Shown: positions 9,667 to 21,281, counted from the first letter of the stretch. The stretch: 64,000 nucleotides of DNA from Myxacorys chilensis ATA2-1-KO14 (GCA_019359275.1 JAHHHP010000008.1:1-64000), one strand, 5' to 3'. A program made the numbers and translations. Notes: generated by a model from the letters alone, not told the origin.

Positions 9667-9682
9667 ACACCACATATAGCGT
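9667..9682. promoter_or_regulatory. Candidate NrdR box upstream of nrdJ
   Basis: The 16-mer ACACCACATATAGCGT matches the NrdR consensus ACACWATATATWGTGT at 13 of 16 positions. It is 73 bp before the nrdJ start, where NrdR repressor sites are expected. NrdR boxes usually come as a pair about 31-32 bp apart, and I do not see a clear second copy, so this is tentative. Confidence 0.4.
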
Positions 9683-9702
9683 GACCCCAGATATGGAGTC
9701 AC
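9681..9702 (+). other. Hairpin in the nrdJ leader
   Basis: GTGACCCC and GGAGTCAC form an 8-bp stem with one C-A mismatch around a 6-nt loop. It overlaps the end of the candidate NrdR box and lies about 54 bp before nrdJ. There is no T tract, so it is not a plain terminator. No cobalamin riboswitch is recognisable here. Confidence 0.4.
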
Positions 9703-9755
9703 AATCCCAGATTTAATCAATCTGCCTCTACATCTGCTGTCCTACGGAGTCCCTC

Positions 9756-12089
9756 ATGGTTCAAGACATCGCACGCACAAAGCATTCTGGCTCAGATAGC
9801 CAGAATATTTCGATTCAAGACAACTTGAATGGGCAATTTCCGGCAACGGCTCCCGCCGCAAATCCCGTTTTCTACCGCACCTACAGTCGCAAGTTGGGAG
9901 AAACTCGTCGCGAGTCTTGGCAAGAGGTGAGCGATCGCACCCTGAACGGACTCGCCGAACTGGGCAAGTTTACCCCTGAAGAAAAAGCTCTAATTCAGAA
10001 GATGCAGCAGACGATGCGGTGTCTTCCCTCAGGGCGGTGGTTGTGGGTCGGCGGCACAGGCTGGATTGCCAAGCCTGAAAACTTCTCGGGAGCTTACAAC
10101 TGCACCAGCACCAATGTCACTGACTGGCGTTCTTTCGGCTTGATGATGGATCTTGCCATGATGGGAAGCGGCACGGGAGCCGTTTTAGAGCCGAAGTACA
10201 CCGAGCAACTTCCGGCCATTCGGAATCGGCTGAACGTGAACCTCGTGGGCGAGATTGGAACTGCAATAGCCGACCTGCGCCAAGACAAAACCGAGATGAC
10301 AGTCAACGGCAATCATGTCACGATTCGCGTCGGCGATAGTCGTCAGGGTTGGGTAGAGTCCTATCAAAAATTACTAGAGCTATCGAGCGACACTCGGTTT
10401 GCGGCGGAAGAGATCGAAGTTTCGGTTAACCTTAGCCACGTGCGCCCCGCAGGAGAGCGGCTCAAAGGCTTTGGTGGCGTTGCCAATCCGGTGAAGCTCC
10501 CGGAATTGTACGATCGCTGTGCAAAGGTTCTCAATCGTGCAATCGGTCGAAAATTATCGCCCGTTGAGTGCTGCTTGCTAATTGATGAAGCGGCGGCCTG
10601 CGTGGTTGCTGGTAATATCCGGCGATCGGCAGGGATGCGTCAAGGCAGCAGTGACGATGCTGGGTTTGCATCAGCGAAAGACAATCTGTGGCAGCAAGAT
10701 GCGAACGGCAACTGGAGAATTGACCCCGATCGCGATGTGTTGCGGATGGCAAATCATACGCGCGTCTATCACCACAAGCCAAGCTTGCAAGAATCGATTG
10801 ATGCGGTTCGCAAACAGTTTTACTCAGGTGAGGGCGCAATTCAGTATGCACCGGAAGCGATCGCACGTTCCAATGCTGATCTTCTAACCACACCCCAGCA
10901 GAAAGCGGCATTTATTGAAGCGTATGAAGCGGGTCAAGGACAGCAGTGGCTTCAGAATACTAACGCTCAAATGTCAGACGCAGAAATTGAACACCGCTTG
11001 GGACGCTACGGATTAAATCCGTGCGGAGAAATAATTGGTGAAAATTTCCACTGCAACTTATCCGAAGTTCACCTCAATCAGATTGATCCGCTAGATTACG
11101 ATGCGCAAGAGCAAGCGTTTACAGCCGGAGCGCTCTCCGTCGCGGCTTTACTGAATCACCAATTCACCGAGCCTCGCTATCAGTACTCTCGCGAACTCGA
11201 TCCGATCGTTGGCGTCTCTTTCACTGGCTTATTTGACTTCTTTGTTCATGCCTTCGGAGTGGAGTGGCTGCGGTGGTGGGAAGCAGGCAGACCCGATACG
11301 GTGACAGGCTTGCAGTTCAAGGAGCGTGAGAAAGAGTATCTCACCCGTTGGAACGCGATCGTGCATCGCGTCGTGTGGGACTACTGCGATCGCCACGGAC
11401 TGCGCCGCCCCAATCGCTGCACCACCGTTCAGCCTGCGGGAACAAAATCGCTGCTCACAGGCGCTAGCCCTGGATGGCATCCTCCTAAAGCCCAGCGCTT
11501 TATTCGCCGAATCACCTTCCGTAAAAACGATCCGGTCGCCAAGGCATGTTTAGATTACGGATACAGCATCGTGCCATCTCAGTCTGACAAAGATGAAAAC
11601 GGCAATCTGTTAACTGACCCGTTTGATCCCCGGTGTACAGAGTGGCTGGTCGAAATTCCGGTCGAAGTGCCGTGGGCGACGCTGCCCGGAGCCGACCAGA
11701 TCGAGATCGAGAAGTTTTCAGCCGTGGCGCAAATGGATTTCTATCTGCAAGTCCAGAAGTACTACACCGCTCACAACACTAGCGCCACGATCGAACTGCG
11801 CGAGGATGAAATTGATGCTTTAGCCGCTCGAATTCATCAAGCGATCGCACAGAATGAAGGTTACATCAGTGCTGCTTTGTTAGCCCGATTTGACGCACCG
11901 TTCCCTCGGTTGCCGTTTGAGAAGATTGACCAAGCCACCTACGAGCAGCTACAAGCGGAAGTGTTAACTCGTCAGCGCACTAACGATTTTTATAGCGCTT
12001 TGAGCCGATACGATTCGGGCGAAGAGATTGCAGAAGGCCCAGCAGGATGCGACAGCGATAAATGCATGTTGCCTGAGAAGAAAGGATAG
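9756..12089 (+). CDS. nrdJ: Ribonucleoside-triphosphate reductase, adenosylcobalamin-dependent (class II)
   Basis: Reduces ribonucleoside triphosphates to deoxynucleotides using coenzyme B12 for radical generation. It is 777 residues. Visible active-site features are Cys116 in GAYNCTSTN, NPCGEIIGENFHCN near 423, and the C-terminal redox pair C765/C770 in CDSDKCMLPEKKG. The GTG-independent ATG at 9756 follows a 220-bp leader with a possible NrdR box. There is no intein, although inteins are common in cyanobacterial ribonucleotide reductases. It stands as a single gene with its own terminator. No class I reductase genes are in the window. Confidence 0.95.
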   Translation: MVQDIARTKHSGSDSQNISIQDNLNGQFPATAPAANPVFYRTYSRKLGETRRESWQEVSDRTLNGLAELGKFTPEEKALIQKMQQTMRCLPSGRWLWVGGTGWIAKPENFSGAYNCTSTNVTDWRSFGLMMDLAMMGSGTGAVLEPKYTEQLPAIRNRLNVNLVGEIGTAIADLRQDKTEMTVNGNHVTIRVGDSRQGWVESYQKLLELSSDTRFAAEEIEVSVNLSHVRPAGERLKGFGGVANPVKLPELYDRCAKVLNRAIGRKLSPVECCLLIDEAAACVVAGNIRRSAGMRQGSSDDAGFASAKDNLWQQDANGNWRIDPDRDVLRMANHTRVYHHKPSLQESIDAVRKQFYSGEGAIQYAPEAIARSNADLLTTPQQKAAFIEAYEAGQGQQWLQNTNAQMSDAEIEHRLGRYGLNPCGEIIGENFHCNLSEVHLNQIDPLDYDAQEQAFTAGALSVAALLNHQFTEPRYQYSRELDPIVGVSFTGLFDFFVHAFGVEWLRWWEAGRPDTVTGLQFKEREKEYLTRWNAIVHRVVWDYCDRHGLRRPNRCTTVQPAGTKSLLTGASPGWHPPKAQRFIRRITFRKNDPVAKACLDYGYSIVPSQSDKDENGNLLTDPFDPRCTEWLVEIPVEVPWATLPGADQIEIEKFSAVAQMDFYLQVQKYYTAHNTSATIELREDEIDALAARIHQAIAQNEGYISAALLARFDAPFPRLPFEKIDQATYEQLQAEVLTRQRTNDFYSALSRYDSGEEIAEGPAGCDSDKCMLPEKKG

Positions 12090-12112
12090 TTCTTTCGTCA
12101 ATAGCATTTGGG

Positions 12113-12146
12113 GATAGAGGAGATTTGCGTTTCCTCTATCTTTTTT
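12113..12146 (+). terminator. Intrinsic terminator of nrdJ
   Basis: GATAGAGGA (12113-12121) pairs perfectly with TCCTCTATC (12132-12140) and is followed by six T residues. It sits 24 bp after the nrdJ stop codon, in plus orientation. Confidence 0.85.
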
Positions 12147-12161
12147 GCTATTAGAAATTAA

Positions 12162-12632
12162 TCACTTTCCCTGCACCGCCAAGCGATAATTTCGGCTTTT
12201 ATTTGGCTCAACTGTACCGACCCACACCTGATACGTGCCTACTTGCCAGTCGGTATCTTCTAAAGCACCATCGCTGCATCGAAGTACTCCATTCGGTCCC
12301 ACAACCGCTAGGGTTAGATCACTGCCTCCCGCTGCGATCGCAAATCGCAGGGTTGAAGCGGGCTTCTGCAAAATTAAAGTGTGATCGGGTGTGGGGTCAC
12401 CATAGCCGAGGCAATTTCGACCGTGGCGATCGCGATTACTGACGACCGCAGGGAGGGACGTATTTCCCCCCGTTGATCCAGCCAGCACTCCAGACATTGA
12501 TTTTAATCCCAACGTGAGCGATCCAAAAGTTGCAGGTTGCGCTAACGTAGGAACTGTTCCTAGAAGAATAAAACCAATACATCCGCTGCTGATATATTGC
12601 CGTTTAATAAACCATTTCTGCCAAAATTTCAC
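12162..12632 (-). CDS. Secreted protein, PPC-like fold suspected
   Basis: A protein of about 156 residues with a basic N-terminus, a hydrophobic core (SSGCIGFILLGTVPTLAQP) and a likely signal-peptidase site after LAQ. The mature part has the order TLRFAIAAGGSDLTLAVVGPNG, LRCSD and WQVGTYQVWVGT, which resembles bacterial pre-peptidase C-terminal (PPC) beta-sandwiches. The GTG at 12632 is preferred because CAGGAG lies six bases upstream; the longer frame begins with TTG at 12662. It converges on nrdJ. The exact role is unknown; periplasmic or extracellular location is inferred from the signal peptide. Confidence 0.65.
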   Translation of the reverse strand: MKFWQKWFIKRQYISSGCIGFILLGTVPTLAQPATFGSLTLGLKSMSGVLAGSTGGNTSLPAVVSNRDRHGRNCLGYGDPTPDHTLILQKPASTLRFAIAAGGSDLTLAVVGPNGVLRCSDGALEDTDWQVGTYQVWVGTVEPNKSRNYRLAVQGK

Positions 12633-12875
12633 TTTCCACTCCTGGTTAAAGTTGTTGATCAAGGGGTTTGCAAGCCGACTAGTTTCATGTAAGTTTTTGG
12701 CTTAAGAACTTGGTATAAGCAACGAAATATTGTTCTGGGGGCGATCGCGAAATTTCGGACCAATTTCTTCCATTCAAAATTTATACGTTGTCTTGTAGAT
12801 GCACTCTCCAGCTTGATCCAGTTTCTGAGAGTGCCACACGCAATCAAAGTCTAAAAACGCACCTGAAGAGTCATC

Positions 12876-13037
12876 ATGCTGCTAGTCGTTCTCTCACTCT
12901 TAGTTTTATTCGTTGGAGTGCTGCTCACCCGGATCATCCTAGTTCCTTTAGACCTCCTTCACGGACTACATGTTCCCATGTGGCTCCTAGGAATCAGCAT
13001 CGTCGCACTGCTGACCTGGTGCTTAGGAGATCCATAG
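12876..13037 (+). CDS. Small 53-residue membrane protein
   Basis: An ATG-started 53-codon frame encodes a nearly all-hydrophobic peptide: MLLVVLSLLVLFVGVLLTRI, a short loop with PLDLLHGLHVP, then MWLLGISIVALLTWCLGDP. The two transmembrane helices and the compact turn make this a credible small membrane protein rather than chance. CTGAAGAG lies just before the ATG as a weak ribosome binding site. It is 121 bp upstream of the Hpt gene on the same strand. The function is unknown. Confidence 0.6.
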   Translation: MLLVVLSLLVLFVGVLLTRIILVPLDLLHGLHVPMWLLGISIVALLTWCLGDP

Positions 13038-13158
13038 CCACCGATACTGTGTAACAATTATTGCAAACACCTCTGCACACCCTGTTCTAAGTAGAAGCTG
13101 AGGGAGAAACTAGGGTATTGGAGCGATATCTTAGGAAGTTTTCACTTGATCAAGACCC

Positions 13159-13515
13159 ATGAATTTAGCGATCGATTGGGAGCATCTGCACGCAATTTCA
13201 GATGGAAATGCTGCATTTGAGCGGGAGTTGCTAGAAATTTTTGTAGAAGATACCGAGCAGCATCTAGCCACAGCGAAGGTTGCAGTAATCGCCTGGCAGG
13301 ATGCTCAAGCAACTGCACAGCAAAATAAAGCGCAATTGGCACAAGTAGCACATCATGTTAAAGGCTCTAGTGCCAACGTCGGACTCCATCAAATGCAGAA
13401 GGTTGCGCTACAGCTTGAGCAATATATTGAAGATAATAAGTTGACAGAAATTACAACGCTATTAACACAGCTAACAAATATGCTGGGGGAAATACAAAAG
13501 TATTTAAAGGAATGA
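13159..13515 (+). CDS. Hpt domain phosphotransfer protein
   Basis: A single-domain, 118-residue histidine phosphotransfer protein. The signature AHHVKGSSANVG holds the likely phosphorylated His65. The rest is predicted helical, in keeping with a four-helix bundle. Such proteins relay phosphate between hybrid kinases and response regulators in the cytoplasm. No kinase or receiver gene is adjacent, so its partners are not visible here. The ATG at 13159 gives a normal family length. Confidence 0.88.
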   Translation: MNLAIDWEHLHAISDGNAAFERELLEIFVEDTEQHLATAKVAVIAWQDAQATAQQNKAQLAQVAHHVKGSSANVGLHQMQKVALQLEQYIEDNKLTEITTLLTQLTNMLGEIQKYLKE

Positions 13516-13596
13516 GGAATGTTTTACAGCAATCTAATTTAGTATCAATCTGCCCAACTTCTTAAAAATCTGTAAAACTCTGTACAAGTCATTACT

Positions 13597-14007
13597 TCAG
13601 TTTTGTAGAGAAGACACGTTTGACAACGCATAGCGCGGTTCCGGCAACAATGCTAATTTGAGAAACAGAAATTCATGGCCATTCAGAACAACACCAAAGA
13701 TAGAATTTTCTTGTTTCAAATCTGTCAACCTATAAATCAACGCTTAAAGAATTGCCTTAGTCAACGCTAGTTCCGAAGTTTTGGATTCGATAACAGTAAT
13801 CCAAATTTGATGCTGCAATAGCAACATGTCAATATTGCCTTGAATGATTTCTCCTACGGACAGCATCTAGCCTTTGCTGTTCTAGTTTGGTTAGCTCTGG
13901 CAAATCTTCTAGCATTTATAGAAGAACGTTTCATCCTTGTTGTTAAACCCGAATTGAGGATAGAGGCCTGCTAGTTTAACTACTTCAGCAAGGTTAGCTT
14001 GAACCAT
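13597..14007 (-). pseudogene. Decayed restriction-endonuclease-like gene
   Basis: Reading the minus strand from the ATG at 14007 gives MVQANLAEVVKLAGLYPQFG, then stop codons. A neighbouring frame continues with LEDLPELTKLEQQRLDAVRR, and the first frame resumes with GNIDMLLLQHQIWITVIESK and then IFGVVLNGHEFLFLKLALL. These blocks match, in order, the cyanobacterial proteins usually annotated as restriction endonuclease (type I R-like N-terminal nuclease), with the IDxLxLQxxxWVxVIESK nuclease core. Several in-frame stops and at least one frameshift show the gene is dead. The central part is also shortened. Confidence 0.75.
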
Positions 14008-14033
14008 AAAAACAGCGCATGGGATCTAAACTT

Positions 14034-14083
14034 AAAATCGTTGTAGTAGGGCGAGCAAATAACCACCCTACTACAACGATTTT
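14034..14083. terminator. 18-bp perfect hairpin downstream of thiC
   Basis: Arms 14034-14051 (AAAATCGTTGTAGTAGGG) and 14066-14083 pair without mismatch around a 14-nt loop. The minus-strand copy ends in four T residues of the stem. It lies 27 bp after the thiC stop and before the pseudogene, so termination of thiC is the simplest role. A remnant of a mobile palindrome is the alternative. Confidence 0.6.
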
Positions 14084-14110
14084 GATCAGATTTAACGGAG
14101 AGCCAATTGT

Positions 14111-15588
<1,478 letters not shown>

Positions 15589-15786
15589 ATCGATAAGCTT
15601 AGCACCTTGAGCAGAAGCTGGAGTGGGTGATGAACAAATGTCAATAAGTGCTGCGATAGTCTACGAACTCTTGCCTTTTGTTGCGCGACCAGACTTGATC
15701 GCAAATCTGCGTATTTGCTCTTGAAGAAGTATTGCAATCGCTGGGTGAACCTTCTAAAATTTAGTACTTTTGCACTAAGTTTTGAC

Positions 15787-16194
15787 ATGCCTTCTGCACC
15801 TGTCTTAAAGAAAGTTTGTCCATTTATTCCAGCCGGTGAGGATGTGTTGGTTGCAATCGCATTCTACGAACAAAAGTTAGGCTTCAAAAAACAATGGCAA
15901 GATAGTGATGTTCCAGAATTAGCACTTGTTGCAAGAGACGGAATTGAAATCTTTCTTCAAAAAAATCCAGATTCGTCGATCGCAGAATGGACGCTGTTAA
16001 GAATCGAAGTAAAAAACATTGAGGCACTGTATCAGGAATATTTGAGTCGCGATCCAGTAGAGGGCAGAGCTAATCGCGTCCTGATTCACCCTAATGGCGC
16101 ATTAGAACATAAAGCTTGGGGTAGCCAAGAGTTCTCAATTCTTGATCCAAATGGCGTTTGCATTACTTTTTATGAATTCTTAGGAATGACATAA
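15787..16194 (+). CDS. VOC (glyoxalase/bleomycin-resistance-like) family protein
   Basis: A 135-residue protein with the vicinal oxygen chelate pattern: an N-terminal KVCPFIPAGEDVLVAIAFYEQKLGF-type beta-alpha start (split here by the FYEQKLGF helix signature), and a C-terminal EFSILDPNGVCITFYE strand pair. This resembles bleomycin-resistance or glyoxalase-like single-repeat members that dimerise. The ATG at 15787 is preferred to the upstream frame opening at 15715. The metal ligands are not clear, and no substrate can be assigned. It is a single gene, divergent from thiC. Confidence 0.75.
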   Translation: MPSAPVLKKVCPFIPAGEDVLVAIAFYEQKLGFKKQWQDSDVPELALVARDGIEIFLQKNPDSSIAEWTLLRIEVKNIEALYQEYLSRDPVEGRANRVLIHPNGALEHKAWGSQEFSILDPNGVCITFYEFLGMT

Positions 16195-16296
16195 TCATCT
16201 CCTGACGCTGAGGTGTAGTAACAGCAACAAGTATTTAAGTATCTACTAAGACATTCTTCTAACCAAAAGCAAACCTACTACCCTGAAATTCTTTGT

Positions 16297-16339
16297 AGCG
16301 GTCATGCTTTTCAGCTTTCTACTGAAAAGCATGACCGCT
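16297..16339. terminator. 18-bp perfect hairpin after the VOC gene
   Basis: AGCGGTCATGCTTTTCAG (16297-16314) and CTGAAAAGCATGACCGCT (16322-16339) pair perfectly around a 7-nt loop. It lies about 100 bp after the VOC stop. No T run follows, so termination is likely but not certain. Confidence 0.5.
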
Positions 16340-16442
16340 CCGCCTATTCTTAGGAATCAAAAAACATATGCCATAAGTCACGGAAACTTTCTAGTTTCAA
16401 CCAAAGGACAGGTACTCAGGATTAGGGTGCAATGTAGAATTC

Positions 16443-17390
16443 ATGCTCAATTTGGTAACTTTTGGAAATCCTGAAAATCGCCCTCCTGAAAAGCTAGAAA
16501 TGAATGCAAATCCATATCAGAATCTCTACCAAAATGCCTCAGCGAAGTTTAGTTTTCTGACAACACACCAAGCGTTTCGAGATCATCCCATTACAGTCAT
16601 AGCTCGAATACTTCTGTGGCAAGCTCTGAAGATTGTGCGTTGGAATCCTACAATCCAAATTCACCGGGCTTCAAGAATGAAGTTGTTTCCTGGCAAAAGA
16701 ATTGGAATTCATGGATACATTTATATTTTCCGAGATGGATTTGAGCCTGCTGTTCGTTGTGCCATCGATCGCTATGTTTCACCGGGCATGAAGTGCTACG
16801 ACATTGGAGCAAATATTGGTCTTTGGACGCTGCGCCTCCAGGAAATAGTAGAACAGTCAGGAAAAGTGTACGCGTTTGAGCCACTGTCCAAAAACTTAGC
16901 GGTGCTCAAATCAAATCTCGAGCTTTCTCAGGTAAGCAATACTGAAATTGTTCCTACTGCGATCGGCGCTCATGAGGGAGAAGTTACCCTCTATACCCCT
17001 TCTCATGATCCAGGAAGCTCTTCGATCGCACCGGGAACCCCTAACGATGCCGCTGAACAAATCAAGATTCAACGTTTAGATCGAATTTGGGAAAGTCAAG
17101 GTTGCCCTCAGATTGGGTTTGTCAAGATAGATATTGAAGGATACGAACCCTTTGCCCTTGAAGGGGGAGAAAAGTTTTTTAGCAACGTACAGCCGATTGT
17201 GTGTTGCGAGATCAATCCACCTAAGCTGAGTCAGTCAGGACTAAAACCTACCAGTATCTTCAAACGGTTTCAGTCATGGGGTTATGAGGGGTTTCGATGG
17301 GATATAACTGTGCAAGATTTGGTTGAATACAACCTTGATCAAGAAACCGAAGACGGCTTCGACATGGTTTTTATTCCAGCACACCGCTAG
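16443..17390 (+). CDS. FkbM family methyltransferase
   Basis: A SAM-dependent methyltransferase of up to 315 residues. Motif I is YDIGANIGLWTLRL, followed by VYAFEPLSKNLAVLKSNL, VKIDIEGYEPFALEGGE and a C-terminal DMVFIP, the FkbM order. Such enzymes O-methylate sugars or small molecules, often in polysaccharide or natural-product pathways. The ATG at 16443 is used; an internal ATG at 16500 is also possible. It is a lone gene here with no biosynthetic neighbours, so the substrate is unknown. Confidence 0.85.
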   Translation: MLNLVTFGNPENRPPEKLEMNANPYQNLYQNASAKFSFLTTHQAFRDHPITVIARILLWQALKIVRWNPTIQIHRASRMKLFPGKRIGIHGYIYIFRDGFEPAVRCAIDRYVSPGMKCYDIGANIGLWTLRLQEIVEQSGKVYAFEPLSKNLAVLKSNLELSQVSNTEIVPTAIGAHEGEVTLYTPSHDPGSSSIAPGTPNDAAEQIKIQRLDRIWESQGCPQIGFVKIDIEGYEPFALEGGEKFFSNVQPIVCCEINPPKLSQSGLKPTSIFKRFQSWGYEGFRWDITVQDLVEYNLDQETEDGFDMVFIPAHR

Positions 17391-17615
17391 GCATTTTGCT
17401 ATTTTGCGATCGCTCCTTGCCCCCATTCCCAAGCGCCTCTACGTAAGCCTTTTCAAGAAGAACCTGCTAACCAAGATACTGCTTTACAAAGCGCGATCGC
17501 ATCTGCTCAAACCACTCCGCCTAACCTCTTGTAGGTTAAACATTAGACGAAGTAATTTAGCTGATTTTGACAATCTTTAGGAGACAGACACCCTCATTGT
17601 GCTTATTTCGCGATC

Positions 17616-18740
<1,125 letters not shown>

Positions 18741-18816
18741 TTACCGCCAAAATAGGGTTTACCGCTAGGAGAGGACGATCGGAACGGGGATCGACCGTCA
18801 ACACAACCTAGCTGCC

Positions 18817-19041
18817 CTAGCCGTTAGCGCGATCGTCGCTCATGCCATATTTGCGTAAGAAGCGCTCAACTCGTCCCTCAGTGTCAATAATCTTCTGAGT
18901 GCCGGTGTAGAACGGATGATTTCCAGACCACACATCCACATGTAGTTCAGGCTTGGTAGACCCAACGGTTGCTACCACTTCGCCATTGCAAATTACTTTT
19001 GCTTCGGGATACCACTTCGGGTGAATTCCGTCTTTTGCCAT
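18817..19041 (-). CDS. rpmE: 50S ribosomal protein L31
   Basis: A 74-residue L31. The diagnostic block ELHVDVWSGNHPFYTGTQK is present. Only one Cys remains (VICNG) where zinc-binding L31 has four, so this is a zinc-free form; the second CxxC is replaced by WSGN. It lies between rpsI and prfA on the same strand, as in other cyanobacteria. Confidence 0.95.
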   Translation of the reverse strand: MAKDGIHPKWYPEAKVICNGEVVATVGSTKPELHVDVWSGNHPFYTGTQKIIDTEGRVERFLRKYGMSDDRANG

Positions 19042-19109
19042 TTTCTGTCTCCTGGTTTAAGCCGCGTTAATCGCTTGATCTATTCTAACAATTGACCCAA
19101 CGCCAAAAC

Positions 19110-19517
19110 TTAGCGCTTCGAGAACTGAGGAGCCTTACGCGCCTTTCTCAAACCGTATTTGCGACGCTCTTTCGCTCTCGGATCACGAGTTAAGTACCCT
19201 TCAACCTTGAGCGGCTTACGATTCTCAGGGTCAAGCTGGCACAAGGCGCGAGCTACGCCCATCCGAATGGCATCCGCTTGGCCAGTCAAGCCACCACCGT
19301 GCGCATTCACAAGAATGTCATATTCCCCTTCAAGACCTAATGTTTCTAAAGGAGCTTTAGCTGCCGCTAGATAACCCGCATTGAATTGGAGATACAAATC
19401 GCCAGGCTTGCCGTTCACGACGATTTGACCGTCACCCGGAACGAGACGAACCCGCGCGATCGAGGTCTTTCGGCGACCCGTTCCTTGATACATTACCCGT
19501 CCTTCAGTCGCTTGCAT
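19110..19517 (-). CDS. rpsI: 30S ribosomal protein S9
   Basis: A 135-residue S9 with [14 protein letters not shown] near the N-terminus, the [19 protein letters not shown] core, and the basic C-terminal tail ending in QFSKR that reaches the P-site tRNA. Its start overlaps the end of rplM by one base, so the two are translationally coupled. A TTG or GTG start closer to [10 protein letters not shown] (residue 9) is possible, but the ATG at 19517 fits the overlap. Confidence 0.96.
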   Translation of the reverse strand: MQATEGRVMYQGTGRRKTSIARVRLVPGDGQIVVNGKPGDLYLQFNAGYLAAAKAPLETLGLEGEYDILVNAHGGGLTGQADAIRMGVARALCQLDPENRKPLKVEGYLTRDPRAKERRKYGLRKARKAPQFSKR

Positions 19518-19975
19518 TACCCTTCTCCTCCAGGAATGGTGTTAATTTCTAGAACTTGAGGCTTTTGAGCCGCGTGGGGATGACTCGGTCCTGCATACAC
19601 GCTCAGCTTAGTGAATAGCTGACGACCCAACGAGTTTTTGGGCAGCATTCCCTTGATCGCTTTTTCAACAATCCGTTCGGGCAAGCGAGCTTGCAACTTA
19701 TCGAACGTTTCGGTCTTCATACCGCCGGGGCGACCCGAGTGGCGACGATAGAGCTTTTGAGTACTCTTTTTGCCCGTCACAACCACTTTCTCAGCGTTGA
19801 CGATAATGACGAAATCGCCCGTATCTAAATGGGGAGTAAAGTGGGGTTTATTTTTGCCGCGCAATACACTGGCGACTTCGGTAGCCAAACGACCGAGGCG
19901 TTTATCGGTAGCGTCTACGACGTACCAATTGCGCTCCATCGTGGCAACAGAGGGAAGATAAGTTTTGTTGTCCAT
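19517..19975 (-). CDS. rplM: 50S ribosomal protein L13
   Basis: A 152-residue L13, an early assembly protein of the large subunit. It contains [38 protein letters not shown], and the C-terminal [13 protein letters not shown] block. It lies 25 bp after truA and overlaps rpsI by one base, the conserved truA-rplM-rpsI order. Confidence 0.97.
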   Translation of the reverse strand: MDNKTYLPSVATMERNWYVVDATDKRLGRLATEVASVLRGKNKPHFTPHLDTGDFVIIVNAEKVVVTGKKSTQKLYRRHSGRPGGMKTETFDKLQARLPERIVEKAIKGMLPKNSLGRQLFTKLSVYAGPSHPHAAQKPQVLEINTIPGGEG

Positions 19976-20000
19976 GAGAGTGTTTCAGGTTGAAGTTGAA

Positions 20001-20852
20001 TTAGGTGAGGCAATATTTGGGCGAGGTGACAGACGGTAAGGTAAGCTTTGGCTGCGTGTCAAACCAGATGTCTGGCGAGAATGGCGTGTCAGGATATCCC
20101 ACTCGTAAAAGACATAATCCTTGAGCGGGAGCCGCATATTTGACCTCTTCTCGACATTGCTCTGTCCACAGCCGAGTAAACTCACTCAGTGACAGCGCTC
20201 CTCGTCCGACTTGCACTAGCAGACCAATCAAAAGCCGCATCATGCCGTACAAGAATCCACTAGCTTGCACTTCGATATACACAAATGAGCCGTCGCGCTG
20301 ACAGATTGCTTCTTGCACATCGACCCACGAGTGGGGGCGACTCGACCCGGCGCGGTGAAATGCCGCCAGATGATGCCGACCGATTAGCGGATCAAGAGCC
20401 TTTTGAATGATCGTCTCATTGATCGGCTCATAGTAGTAATGCCACGCCTGTGATCGCACAAATAAATTCGGACGCGGATCGGTATAGAGAGTATATCGAT
20501 ACCGCCGCCAAGAGGCGGAAAATCGAGCGTGCCAGGTAGACTCTACCTCGACAGAAGCCCGGATCAAGATATCGTCTGGCAGTCGAGCATTGATCACACT
20601 CGCCCAACGATGCGCCGGGATTTGAGATACGACATCAAAGTGAGCCACTTGTGCTGCTGCATGAACGCCTGTATCAGTTCGACCAGCGGCATGGATGACA
20701 ACTGGGTAGTTAACCATTGATGCGATCGCCTGCTCAATCTCCTCTTGCACCGTGCGCTGATTCGGTTGCCGTTGCCAACCATGAAATCGAGTGCCCAAGT
20801 ATTGAATTACTAAGGCAACTCTCTGAGTCGTTGGCTGAGGCATCGATTTCAT
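20001..20852 (-). CDS. truA: tRNA pseudouridine(38-40) synthase TruA
   Basis: Forms pseudouridine at tRNA positions 38-40. The 283-residue protein has GTRFHGWQRQPNQRTVQEE (20-38) and the catalytic Asp60 in AGRTDTGVHA. The C-terminal half contains FLYGMMRLLIGLLVQVGRG. The ATG at 20852 leaves only a 7-bp gap after rplQ, supporting operon membership. The C-terminal tail after PDIWFDTQP is not conserved. Confidence 0.95.
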   Translation of the reverse strand: MKSMPQPTTQRVALVIQYLGTRFHGWQRQPNQRTVQEEIEQAIASMVNYPVVIHAAGRTDTGVHAAAQVAHFDVVSQIPAHRWASVINARLPDDILIRASVEVESTWHARFSASWRRYRYTLYTDPRPNLFVRSQAWHYYYEPINETIIQKALDPLIGRHHLAAFHRAGSSRPHSWVDVQEAICQRDGSFVYIEVQASGFLYGMMRLLIGLLVQVGRGALSLSEFTRLWTEQCREEVKYAAPAQGLCLLRVGYPDTPFSPDIWFDTQPKLTLPSVTSPKYCLT

Positions 20853-20859
20853 AGTGCAG

Positions 20860-21210
20860 TTAGGTCAATTCAATGATTGCCATGTCCGCGTTGTCACCGC
20901 GACGACTCACCGTTCTTAAAATTCGAGTGTAGCCGCCCTCGCGAGTACCGTAACGTTCCGGTGCTTGCTCAAACAGAGCATGAACAAGCTGCTTGTCATA
21001 GATATAGCCCATCGCCTGACGACGAGCTGACAAAGAACCGTCTTTCGCCAACGTAATCATTTTTTCCGCTTCAGAGCGGACAGCTTTAGCACGAACTTTG
21101 GTCGTAGTAATTCGACCATTGCGAATCAGCTCAGTTGTAAGCGCTCGTAGGAGTGCTTTGCGCTGATCCGCAGGTCTGCCCAACATGGGGACTCGGCAAC
21201 GGTGACGCAT
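20860..21210 (-). CDS. rplQ: 50S ribosomal protein L17
   Basis: A 116-residue L17 beginning [20 protein letters not shown], with [21 protein letters not shown] in the middle. It follows rpoA by 71 bp and precedes truA, the standard position in the alpha operon. Confidence 0.97.
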   Translation of the reverse strand: MRHRCRVPMLGRPADQRKALLRALTTELIRNGRITTTKVRAKAVRSEAEKMITLAKDGSLSARRQAMGYIYDKQLVHALFEQAPERYGTREGGYTRILRTVSRRGDNADMAIIELT

Positions 21211-21281
21211 GAGATTTGGTGTGATGAATGTGAACAGGATGTGAAAAATTGGGACGGAGAAAGCTTCTTGATCCCTCAGTC

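Noticed and set aside
9534..9755. Cobalamin riboswitch before nrdJ
   Set aside because: The B12-box GCCACTG core and the required long multi-stem structure are not present in 220 bp.
12659..13054. Frames of 62 and 88 residues around the small membrane protein gene
   Set aside because: They are shadows with no domain pattern; the 53-residue frame is the one with membrane-protein character.
17391..17615. Small plus-strand frames between the FkbM gene and prfA
   Set aside because: They overlap prfA on the other strand or are rich in HIP1 octamers with no domain pattern.
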